64,000 nucleotides of DNA from JAPOXR01 sp965199765 (lineage in GTDB: Bacteria > Pseudomonadota > Alphaproteobacteria > Rhodobacterales > Rhodobacteraceae), in NCBI GenBank assembly GCA_965199765.1, contig CBDATC010000002.1, positions 124,001 through 188,000 of the forward strand, read 5' to 3'. This document shows, in pieces, positions 28,530-36,031 of the stretch (its first letter is position 1; each line of letters begins with the position of its first letter). The notes under the pieces were generated by a model, which ran no database searches, was not told where the DNA came from, and saw only the letters and a list, made by a program, of their open reading frames with translations. The position numbers and the translations under genes are program-made.

Positions 28530-29615
28530 TTGGTAACGGAAGTTGCGAGCGATGCAATAGAAATCGTTGGTGTCGTGAAGCGCTTCGACGCATTCACGGC
28601 TTTGAACGATGTATCTCTCACAATTCGCGACAACGAGTTTTTCACGCTGCTAGGCCCGTCAGGCTGTGGAAAAACAACGCTGCTTCGATTGATAGCAGGC
28701 TTCGAGACGGTTACATCAGGACAAATCCTGCTCTATGGCGAGGATATCGGTAAGCTTCCTCCAAACGAAAGGCCCGTAAACACGGTTTTTCAACATTACG
28801 CGCTGTTTCCCCACATGACGGTCCGCGAGAATATCGCATTCGGATTGAAGATGCGCGGGTATGGAGTTTCGGAAGTCGAAAAGCGAGTCAACTCCATGTT
28901 GAGTCTCGTTCATTTGACTGAACTAGCGGACAGAAAGCCTCATCAACTGTCAGGCGGGCAACAGCAGCGCGCCGCTCTCGCCCGGGCGATTGCCCCAAGT
29001 CCACGGGTTCTGTTGCTTGACGAACCGTTGTCTGCTCTTGATCTCAAATTGCGGCAGGCCATGCGTTTGGAACTCAAGCAATTGCAGCAGGAAACCAGAA
29101 TCACATTTATTTTCGTGACGCATGACCAAGAAGAAGCACTCGCGATGTCAGACCGAATCGCGGTCATGTCACAGGGAAAAATCCAGCAGACCGGCACCGC
29201 GCGAGAAATATATGAGCGGCCAATTAACAGATTTGTCGCTGACTTTATTGGTGAAACCAACCTTTTGGAGGTTAGTCTGCAACACGAAGGCGATCAAATT
29301 GTGTATGTTCTGTCCAATGGAGTGCAATTAAATTGCAGCGGTCCGGCGCCAGCAGATGCCATTGGCGGCCGACGATATGTGCTTATTCGGCCCGAGCAGA
29401 TCAAACTGGCCTCTCCGGATGCTAACGGATTGCCAGCGGTTGTTAGTCAGACCGTGTATCTGGGCACCGACACGCAATACATTGTGCGTCTGGATGGCAA
29501 TTTGGATCTCACAGTCCGTGTTCAAAACGCGGAATCTGAGTCTGAACGGTTTGATCCGGGCAGTGTGGTATCTGTGCATATTGGTGCGGGCGCGACGCGC
29601 CTATTGCAGGACTGA
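28530..29615 (+). CDS. PotA-like ABC transporter ATPase
   Basis: 361-aa ATPase of the spermidine/putrescine importer type: Walker A GPSGCGKTT, VFQHYALFPHMTV, signature LSGGQQQR, LDEPLSALD, THDQEEA and a C-terminal TOBE domain after about residue 270. A stop codon immediately upstream in frame makes the TTG at 28530 the only workable early start. First gene of a potABCD-type operon, overlapping the next gene (TGATG). The demethylase-like gene that follows suggests a methylated amine or betaine rather than a plain polyamine as substrate; this is inference. Confidence 0.92.
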   Translation: MVTEVASDAIEIVGVVKRFDAFTALNDVSLTIRDNEFFTLLGPSGCGKTTLLRLIAGFETVTSGQILLYGEDIGKLPPNERPVNTVFQHYALFPHMTVRENIAFGLKMRGYGVSEVEKRVNSMLSLVHLTELADRKPHQLSGGQQQRAALARAIAPSPRVLLLDEPLSALDLKLRQAMRLELKQLQQETRITFIFVTHDQEEALAMSDRIAVMSQGKIQQTGTAREIYERPINRFVADFIGETNLLEVSLQHEGDQIVYVLSNGVQLNCSGPAPADAIGGRRYVLIRPEQIKLASPDANGLPAVVSQTVYLGTDTQYIVRLDGNLDLTVRVQNAESESERFDPGSVVSVHIGAGATRLLQD

Positions 29616-30535
29616 TGGCAGCGGGTATCGGCACAGGGCAGGCGGGTACGCAGACGTTCGCGCCGTTGCGATATTGGCTGCTAGCGCCGTCTTGGCTCAT
29701 CATCGGTTTCTTCATGCTGGCGCCAGTTCTTGTCATGCTCTTGTTTTCGTTCTTAACGAAGGAATTCCGCGGCGGCGTGATTTGGGAATTCTCTCTGAGC
29801 GCGTACGATCAGTTTATTTTCGACCGCGGCCTGTTCGGCGATGAACCACCGCGCATTGAATGGACATATTTAACAATTTTCGCCCGTTCGGCTGCACAAG
29901 CGGTTGTAGCCACTATTTTTTGCTTGCTGATCGGGTTTCCCACAGCATTCTTTATTGCAACGCGAAGTTCGGCCAGCCGTTCCGCTTGGCTGTTTCTTGT
30001 GACTGTTCCGTATTGGGTCAATCTTCTGATCCGGACAATGTCGATGAAGTTTCTCATTCGCGACAACGGACCACTGAACGAATTTCTGCTGTTTACTGGA
30101 ATAATCGATGAGCCGATCCAGCTGATCAATACTGATTTCGCGGTTCAGCTCGGTTTATTTTATTCATATCTGCCATTCATGGTGCTGCCCATCTACGCGG
30201 CAGTTGAGCGGTATAATTTCTCGCTGTCAGAAGCGGCTGCAGATCTGTACGCAGGACGCTGGACTATTCTTCGGCGGATTGTGCTTCCTGTAGTTAAACC
30301 GGGCATTGTTGCTGGCTGTATCCTGGTTTTTGTGCCGAGCCTTGGCGCGTTTCTCGCTCCGGACCTGCTCGGAGGCGCAAAGAACTTCATGATCGGGTCG
30401 CTGGTGGAAGAGCAATTTAAGGGCAATGCCGGAAATTGGCCGTTCGGTGCAGCCAGTGCGATGATTCTGCTGACCATCGTGCTGCTGGCTCTCATGATTT
30501 ACGCACGTCAGCAGCGCAGGGCAAATGTGGCTTGA
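29615..30535 (+). CDS. PotB-like ABC transporter permease
   Basis: Inner-membrane permease (306 aa) of the PotB class with about six helices. It has the early ATPase-independent loop with FDRGLFGDEPPRIEWTYL, then TVPYWVNLLIRTMSMKFLI, typical of PotB, and the cytoplasmic EAA loop EAAADLYAGRWTILRRIVLP that contacts the ATPase. Its ATG overlaps the stop of the ATPase gene, and its end overlaps the second permease gene, so the operon is translationally coupled. Confidence 0.93.
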   Translation: MAAGIGTGQAGTQTFAPLRYWLLAPSWLIIGFFMLAPVLVMLLFSFLTKEFRGGVIWEFSLSAYDQFIFDRGLFGDEPPRIEWTYLTIFARSAAQAVVATIFCLLIGFPTAFFIATRSSASRSAWLFLVTVPYWVNLLIRTMSMKFLIRDNGPLNEFLLFTGIIDEPIQLINTDFAVQLGLFYSYLPFMVLPIYAAVERYNFSLSEAAADLYAGRWTILRRIVLPVVKPGIVAGCILVFVPSLGAFLAPDLLGGAKNFMIGSLVEEQFKGNAGNWPFGAASAMILLTIVLLALMIYARQQRRANVA

Positions 30536-31355
30536 TATGGCTGAACTCGGTTCTGTCCGCCGTTACCCCGGCTTTCACGCAATGACGCTTCTATGTCTGT
30601 TCATTCTTTATGTCCCACTCTTGGTTGTCATGGTATACAGCTTCAATGCTAGCCAGTCGGTAACGGTTTGGGGCGGATTCAGCTTTAAATGGTATGAAGA
30701 TGTTTTCTACGGGTTGGAGTCCGCAAAGTTCAAAAAGGCTGCTTGGAATTCAGTGACCATCGCCGCGATTGCTGCAAGCGTTGCCACCGCAATCGCTACA
30801 GCCGCAGCCATTGGAATGACGAGGGGTGGGCACTTCAGACTAAAGCCAATCAGTTTTGGAATGATCAGCCTGCCGATCATGGTGCCTGAAATCGTCACGG
30901 CCGTCGCGACACTGGTTTTCTTCAGCGCAATCGGTTTTGTGCTTGGCTACAATTCGATTTTGGTGGCTCATATCGTTTTCTGCATTCCTTTCGCCTATCT
31001 GCCGATTGCCGCTCGGCTAGAAGGAATAGAAGGTGTTTATGAGGAGGCAGCGCAGGATCTGTATGCGAGCCGCGGTCAGGTTTTCCGACAGGTTCTGCTT
31101 CCATTGATGGCACCGGGTATTTTTGCCGGTTTCCTGCTGGCTTTCATCATTTCGCTTGACGACTTCATCATCACGAATTTTGTCAAAGGAGCTGGGGTAG
31201 AGACCTTGCCGACAGCGATTTTTGGGTCGGTCAAGTCTGGCATAAAACCAAACATTATGGCATTGTCGACGCTTATGCTGTTGGTATCTGTGCTGTTTGT
31301 AACACTCGCCTATGGTCTTGGCCAATTCCGGACAAAGAAGGCCAATGACAGATGA
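30525..31355 (+). CDS. PotC-like ABC transporter permease
   Basis: Second inner-membrane permease (276 aa), PotC class: N-terminal LCLFILYVPLLVVMVYSFN, GGFSFKWYEDVF, LPIMVPEIVTAVATLVFF and the EAA loop EEAAQDLYASRGQVFRQVLLP. About six helices. It begins 11 bp before the end of the PotB-like gene. Together with PotB it forms the channel through which the PotD-like receptor delivers its ligand. Confidence 0.93.
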   Translation: MWLDMAELGSVRRYPGFHAMTLLCLFILYVPLLVVMVYSFNASQSVTVWGGFSFKWYEDVFYGLESAKFKKAAWNSVTIAAIAASVATAIATAAAIGMTRGGHFRLKPISFGMISLPIMVPEIVTAVATLVFFSAIGFVLGYNSILVAHIVFCIPFAYLPIAARLEGIEGVYEEAAQDLYASRGQVFRQVLLPLMAPGIFAGFLLAFIISLDDFIITNFVKGAGVETLPTAIFGSVKSGIKPNIMALSTLMLLVSVLFVTLAYGLGQFRTKKANDR

Positions 31356-31386
31356 CAGCAGCATCGAGAGAATTCGGAGGATACAT

Positions 31387-32421
31387 ATGAAAAAATTTGA
31401 AGCTGGGGTCAGCGCGCTTGCAATGGTGCTGCTCGCATCGGGTGCAGCGGCGCAGGAAAAACTCTCAATTTATCATTGGTTCGAGTATATTCCGCAGGAA
31501 CTGCTGGATAAGTTTACCGCTGAAACCGGAATCGAGGTCACTATGGACACTTTCGATTCCAACGAAGCGATGCTGGCCACGCTTAAGGCCGGAAAGCTTG
31601 GTTCGTATGATGTGGCGGTTCCTGGAGACTATATGGTCGAGATCATGCTCAATGAAGGCATGTTGGACAGTATTGAGGATGGAGAACTAGCCAACAAGGG
31701 CAATATTCTGCCTCAGTGGCTGGATGTGCCGTTTGATCCTGGTCGGCGTTATTCAATTCCCTATCAATGGGGATCGACCAGTTTTTCTGTGAACCGAGAT
31801 GTGTTTCAGGGTGACATTCGCACAACGGGCCTGATTTTTGAACCGCCTGCCGAACTGCAGGGCAGGATCAATATTTTGGATTCGCAAGGTGAAGTGATGC
31901 TCCTGGCCTCCATGCATTTGGGCATTCCTCAATGCACGACCGACAGAGATCAACTCAAGGCATTGGACGACTTGCTTCAGTCGGCCAAACAGCACTGGGC
32001 GTCATTTAATTCAGACGGAGCTAAGGATGTTTTGGTTTCCGGTGACGCAGCGGTTGGCATGATCTGGAACGGTTTTGCAGCCAAGGCTCGTGCTGAAGGC
32101 GCGAACATTGAATATTCATATCCACGTGAAGGGCTGATCGTGTGGATGGACAATGTTGTGTTATTGAAGGATGCGCCGAACCGTGAGAGCGCGATTAAGT
32201 TCATGGATTTTCTCCTGCTGCCTGAAAACGCGGCTGCGGTCACGAACTTCGCGCAATACAGCGCCGGTGTCGATGGTGTAACTGATCTTCTAGTCGACAG
32301 TCTCAAGTCACAGCCTGAATCAATACCTCCAGCGGATGCCCCGGCCGGGACCTTTATTCAGGTCTGCGATCAGGCAACCCAAGAGGTGTATGATGCGATC
32401 TGGACCCGCTTGAAGAAATGA
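31387..32421 (+). CDS. PotD-like periplasmic binding protein
   Basis: Extracytoplasmic receptor of the spermidine/putrescine class, 344 aa, with a signal peptide (MKKFEAGVSALAMVLLASGAAAQ) and PotD landmarks LSIYHWFEYIP, YDVAVPGDYMVEIMLNEGML, IPYQWGSTSFSVNRD, GDAAVGMIWNGFAAKA and PREGLIVWMDNVVLLKDAPN. The GLIVWMDN segment corresponds to the polyamine-binding tryptophan region of PotD/PotF. GGAGG precedes the ATG at 31387 by 6 nt. Which amine it binds is unknown. Confidence 0.92.
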   Translation: MKKFEAGVSALAMVLLASGAAAQEKLSIYHWFEYIPQELLDKFTAETGIEVTMDTFDSNEAMLATLKAGKLGSYDVAVPGDYMVEIMLNEGMLDSIEDGELANKGNILPQWLDVPFDPGRRYSIPYQWGSTSFSVNRDVFQGDIRTTGLIFEPPAELQGRINILDSQGEVMLLASMHLGIPQCTTDRDQLKALDDLLQSAKQHWASFNSDGAKDVLVSGDAAVGMIWNGFAAKARAEGANIEYSYPREGLIVWMDNVVLLKDAPNRESAIKFMDFLLLPENAAAVTNFAQYSAGVDGVTDLLVDSLKSQPESIPPADAPAGTFIQVCDQATQEVYDAIWTRLKK

Positions 32422-32428
32422 GTAATTT

Positions 32429-32456
32429 GACCGGCGGCGGTTTGCCACCGCCGGTC
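32429..32456 (+). terminator. Terminator after PotD-like gene
   Basis: GACCGGCGG and CCGCCGGTC form a 9-bp stem with a 10-nt loop just after the stop, followed by a short T-containing stretch. It lies 20 nt before the next gene in the same direction, so it may attenuate rather than end the transcript. Confidence 0.5.
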
Positions 32457-32476
32457 TCACTGTTTCCCATGCGAGA

Positions 32477-34552
32477 ATGAAAAGACCAAGTCGCTACGAT
32501 ATTCTCTTCGAACCGGTTCAAATCGGACCCGTAGTTGCCAAGAACCGCTTTTGTCAGGTGCCCCATTGCAACGGAATGGGGTATCGCGATCCGTCAGCTG
32601 TCGCCGCAATGCGCGGGGTCAAGGCCGAAGGCGGATGGGCGGTCGTCTGCACCGAACAGACTGAAATTCATCATTCGTCCGATATCAATCCGTTCATTGA
32701 ACTGCGGATATGGGATGACCGCGATCTGCCGATGCTGACAAAGATGGCGGATGCGATTCACCATCACGGCGCATTGGCTGGCTTGGAGCTTGCCTATAAC
32801 GGAGCAAACGGACCAAATCACTACGGTCGTGAAGTTCCGATGGCGCCTTCCGCCATGCCTGTTGCCAGCTTTTCCTATGATCCAGTGCAGGCGCGGGAAA
32901 TGAGCAAATCCGATCTGAAGAACCTGCGGCGCTGGCATCGCAATGCGGCGCTGCGCGGCCGCCGGGCCGGATATGATCTGATTTATGTGTATGCAGGCCA
33001 TGCTTTGGGGTTCTTTCATCATTTTCTGTCTCGCCGATACAATCAGCGAACCGACGAATACGGCGGTTCGCTTGAAAACAGAGTTCGCATTCTGAAGGAG
33101 ATCCTTATCGACACCAAAGAGGCGGTCGGTGACACCTGTGCCGTGCCGTGCCGGATTTCACTTGATGAGTTGATGGGACCGGATGGGCTAGAGAAGTCGG
33201 AAACGGAAGACATGATTGGCATGATCGCCGAAATTCCTGATCTCTGGGACGTATGTCTGGCCGGATGGGAAAATGACAGTCAGACCTCTCGATTTGGTCC
33301 AGAAGGTCGGCAGGAGATGTATTTTGAAGGCATCAAGGCTCTCACCTCTAAGCCCGTTGTCGGTGTTGGCCGGTATACAACACCTGACCGAATGGCTTCG
33401 CTGGTCCGCTCCGGCAAGCTGGATCTGATCGGCTGCGCACGTCCGTCCATCGCAGACCCGTTTCTGCCGAAGAAGGTGGAAAAAGGATTGCACGATGAAA
33501 TCCGCGAATGCATCGGCTGTAATATCTGCGTTTCAGGTGACTTTATCATGTCGCCGATTCGATGCACTCAAAATCCGTCTATGGGTGAAGAGTGGCGTCG
33601 AGGCTGGCACCCGGAATACATTCGTTCGAAGAGCAGCGACGACCCCGTTTTGATTGTGGGCGCAGGTCCGGCAGGGCTTGAAGCGGCGCAGATGCTTGGC
33701 AAGAGAGGCTATGCTATTTCTTTAGCCGAGGCCTCGCGCGAGGCAGGTGGCAGAGTGGCAAAGGAATCCAGGCTGCCGGGACTGTCAGCTTGGCGGCGCG
33801 TTGTCGACTACAGACTGCAACAGATTGACAATCTTTCAGAAGTGAACCTGTATTTTGAGTCCCGTTTGATAGCCGATGATGTGTTTGAATTGGGGATTTC
33901 CAGAGTTGCAGTGGCAACCGGTGCGACTTGGAAACGCGACGGAACCGGGCATCAATGGACGACACCGATTCCCGGTTCGCAATCAGAAACCATTTTGACG
34001 CCGGATGATATAATGGCCGGGGTGCGACCTGACGGAAAGTCGGCAGTGATCTGGGATGACGATCACTACTATATGGGAGGAGTTATTGCCGAACTGCTTG
34101 CCGATGAAGGTTACAATGTCACCCTTGCGACGGCTGCCGCCGAGGTCTCAAGCTGGACTCGGAATACGATGGAGCAGCACTTCGTCCAAAGGCGATTGAT
34201 CGAAAAAGACGTGCACATCCAGCCAAATGTCACGGTAAAGCGGATTGAAGATGGCACGCTGATCACCGGCTGTGTGTTCACTGGCAGACCGGCTTCGATT
34301 GCCGCTGATGCCATTGTTTTGGTCACATCCCGTCAATCCAATGATTTGCTAATGCGGGAGCTTACAGCGCGACGCGAGGAGTGGGATGGAGCAAATCTGC
34401 AGCAGGTCACAGCCTTGGGCGATGCTTTAGCTCCAGCGACAATCGCACACGCTGTGTATTCTGGTCGAAAGTTCGCTGAAGAATTAGATGGCCCGACCAA
34501 GCCAGAAGACGAAGTCCCGTTTAAACGCGAACTTGCGGAACTGATCGAATGA
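32477..34552 (+). CDS. Trimethylamine dehydrogenase-family flavoprotein
   Basis: Three-domain NADH:flavin-oxidoreductase of 691 aa: N-terminal FMN barrel, 4Fe-4S cluster in CIGCNICVSGDFIMSPIRC (Cys345/348/351/363) and C-terminal dinucleotide domain (VGAGPAGLEAAQMLG). Aligned by eye with trimethylamine dehydrogenase, the flavinylated Cys (VPHC, Cys31), Tyr172/His175 (YVYAGH) and Trp264/Asp267 (GWENDS) are kept, but the substrate-bowl Tyr60 and Trp355 are replaced by Gln61 and Asp355. Oxidative N-demethylation of a secondary or tertiary amine other than trimethylamine is therefore likely. It follows a PotABCD-type importer, probably of its substrate. Confidence 0.9.
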   Translation: MKRPSRYDILFEPVQIGPVVAKNRFCQVPHCNGMGYRDPSAVAAMRGVKAEGGWAVVCTEQTEIHHSSDINPFIELRIWDDRDLPMLTKMADAIHHHGALAGLELAYNGANGPNHYGREVPMAPSAMPVASFSYDPVQAREMSKSDLKNLRRWHRNAALRGRRAGYDLIYVYAGHALGFFHHFLSRRYNQRTDEYGGSLENRVRILKEILIDTKEAVGDTCAVPCRISLDELMGPDGLEKSETEDMIGMIAEIPDLWDVCLAGWENDSQTSRFGPEGRQEMYFEGIKALTSKPVVGVGRYTTPDRMASLVRSGKLDLIGCARPSIADPFLPKKVEKGLHDEIRECIGCNICVSGDFIMSPIRCTQNPSMGEEWRRGWHPEYIRSKSSDDPVLIVGAGPAGLEAAQMLGKRGYAISLAEASREAGGRVAKESRLPGLSAWRRVVDYRLQQIDNLSEVNLYFESRLIADDVFELGISRVAVATGATWKRDGTGHQWTTPIPGSQSETILTPDDIMAGVRPDGKSAVIWDDDHYYMGGVIAELLADEGYNVTLATAAAEVSSWTRNTMEQHFVQRRLIEKDVHIQPNVTVKRIEDGTLITGCVFTGRPASIAADAIVLVTSRQSNDLLMRELTARREEWDGANLQQVTALGDALAPATIAHAVYSGRKFAEELDGPTKPEDEVPFKRELAELIE

Positions 34553-34600
34553 TTGCCGTCTGCCGCTAGCGGAATTCCACCTGATTTGGTTCTTCCGGAC

Positions 34601-34614
34601 ACGCCAAAACTCGG
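34601..34614 (+). repeat. Left direct repeat of RM island
   Basis: ACGCCAAAACTCGG, repeated in the same orientation at 41170-41183; similarity extends to 27 of 35 bases. The right copy is inside the 3' end of the DUF1028 gene. Possible left attachment or duplication site of the GC-rich insert. Confidence 0.5.
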
Positions 34615-34680
34615 TTCCATTGCTGGATTCACACGTGGATGCCATATCATTCGTACTGTGCTGGATTGAATTTCCGGGCA

Positions 34681-34743
34681 GTGTCCAGAATCCTTCGCAC
34701 TTTCCATCATGCAACGGCGGCTCCGTTATGCTGAAGTTTCATC
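34681..34743 (+). repeat. Dispersed IS-like repeat, copy 2
   Basis: 63 bp matching 17007-17069 at 56 positions; begins GTGTCCAGAATCCTTCGCAC. It stands at the left edge of the GC-rich insert, suggesting that an insertion sequence end marks that border. Confidence 0.75.
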
Positions 34744-34813
34744 TCGCGCGGCGAATTTCATCCCCTGATCGCAGAGGCCGGGCATAGCGGAAAATCTTCG
34801 GATTTCGCATGGG

Positions 34814-36022
34814 TCAGCGAAGGTTTTCGACCGCGTTCCGGATTCTGGCGCAGGCCGCCTCGAGGGTTTCGTCCGAAGCGGCGAAACTCAAGCGGAAGTA
34901 TCCGGGGGCTCCGAATTCGCTTCCGGGAACCACGGAGACACCGGCGGAATGCAGCAAGTATCCGCAGAAATCGGCGTCGCTGCCGATTGGTTGTCCATCG
35001 GCATCCGTTTTTCCGAACAGCTTTCGGCATTCAACGAAGGAGTAGAACGCGCCTTCCGGTTTGCTCAGGGACAGCCCGTCGACCGCCGACAGCATTTTCG
35101 TGACCCTGTCCCGGCGTCTTTGGTATGCGGCATTGCACATTTCAATGAACCGCGCCGATTCTTCTTTCTCTGTGAGCGCGGCCAGGGCGGCGGCCTGGCT
35201 GACCGATGACGGGTTGGTTGTTGACTGGCTCTGCAGCTTGGTCATCGCCGAGATGAGGTCGGCCGGTCCGGCGGCGAATCCTATTCTCCATCCGGTCATG
35301 GCGTGCGATTTCGAAACCCCGTTCACCGTCAGCGTGCGGGAGGCCAGACCGGGAGCCGCTTCCGCGAAGGTCGAAAACCTTATGCCGTCGAAAATGATTT
35401 TCTCGTAGATGTCGTCGCACATGACCGAGATTCCGGGATGCCGCCGGAGGACTTCCGCCAGCCCGGCGTATTCCCGGGCCGAGTAGACGGCCCCGGTCGG
35501 ATTGCAGGGCGAATTGAGCAGTATCCATCGGGTGCGGCGGGTGATGCGCTGTTCGGCCATGGCGGCGGTGATTTTGAAACCGGTGTCGGCGGCGCATGGG
35601 ACGGGTATCGGCGTTCCGCCGGCGATTTTCACCATTTCGGGATAGCTGACCCAGGACGGGGTCGGGATGAGCACTTCGTCGCCCGGTTCGACGGTCGCCA
35701 GGATGGCGTTGAAGATCAGCTGTTTGGCGCCGGTTCCGGCGATCACGTTTTCCGGCCCGCAGGGGATCCGGTTTTCAGCTCGGAACTTTTCCGCCGCGGC
35801 TTCGCGCAGGGCCGGTGTTCCGGCGGCGGCGGTGTAGCGGGTCTGTCCGTCGGCGATCGCCCGCCTTGCCGCTTCGGCGATGTGTTCCGGCGTGGCGAAA
35901 TCCGGCTCGCCGACATTCAGCTTCAGGATTTCCGCCCCCTGCATTTCCAGGCCGGCGGCCATGCGGGCGATTCTCGCGGTTCCCGACTCCCTGGACCGTG
36001 CGATGCGGCGGGCGATTTTCAC
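34814..36022 (-). CDS. Aspartate/aromatic aminotransferase (class I)
   Basis: PLP aminotransferase of 402 aa, fold type I, close to the alphaproteobacterial aspartate aminotransferase AatA: LNVGEPDFATPEHI, TRYTAAAGTPALREA, NSPCNPTGAVYS, CDDIYEKIIFDG, PLP lysine in VNGVSKSHAMTGWRIGF and a C-terminal FRLSFAAS arginine. It is much richer in GC than its neighbours outside the insert and starts nine bases after the stop of the type ISP RM gene, so both entered together. A housekeeping copy may exist elsewhere; here it is cargo or a passenger. Confidence 0.92.
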   Translation of the reverse strand: MKIARRIARSRESGTARIARMAAGLEMQGAEILKLNVGEPDFATPEHIAEAARRAIADGQTRYTAAAGTPALREAAAEKFRAENRIPCGPENVIAGTGAKQLIFNAILATVEPGDEVLIPTPSWVSYPEMVKIAGGTPIPVPCAADTGFKITAAMAEQRITRRTRWILLNSPCNPTGAVYSAREYAGLAEVLRRHPGISVMCDDIYEKIIFDGIRFSTFAEAAPGLASRTLTVNGVSKSHAMTGWRIGFAAGPADLISAMTKLQSQSTTNPSSVSQAAALAALTEKEESARFIEMCNAAYQRRRDRVTKMLSAVDGLSLSKPEGAFYSFVECRKLFGKTDADGQPIGSDADFCGYLLHSAGVSVVPGSEFGAPGYFRLSFAASDETLEAACARIRNAVENLR

Positions 36023-36031
36023 GAGCGTCTC

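Noticed and set aside
34333..34710. 125-codon leftward frame opposite the end of the TMADH-like gene
   Set aside because: Mostly antisense to a real gene; only its PSFGV segment is of interest and that is treated as part of the direct repeat.
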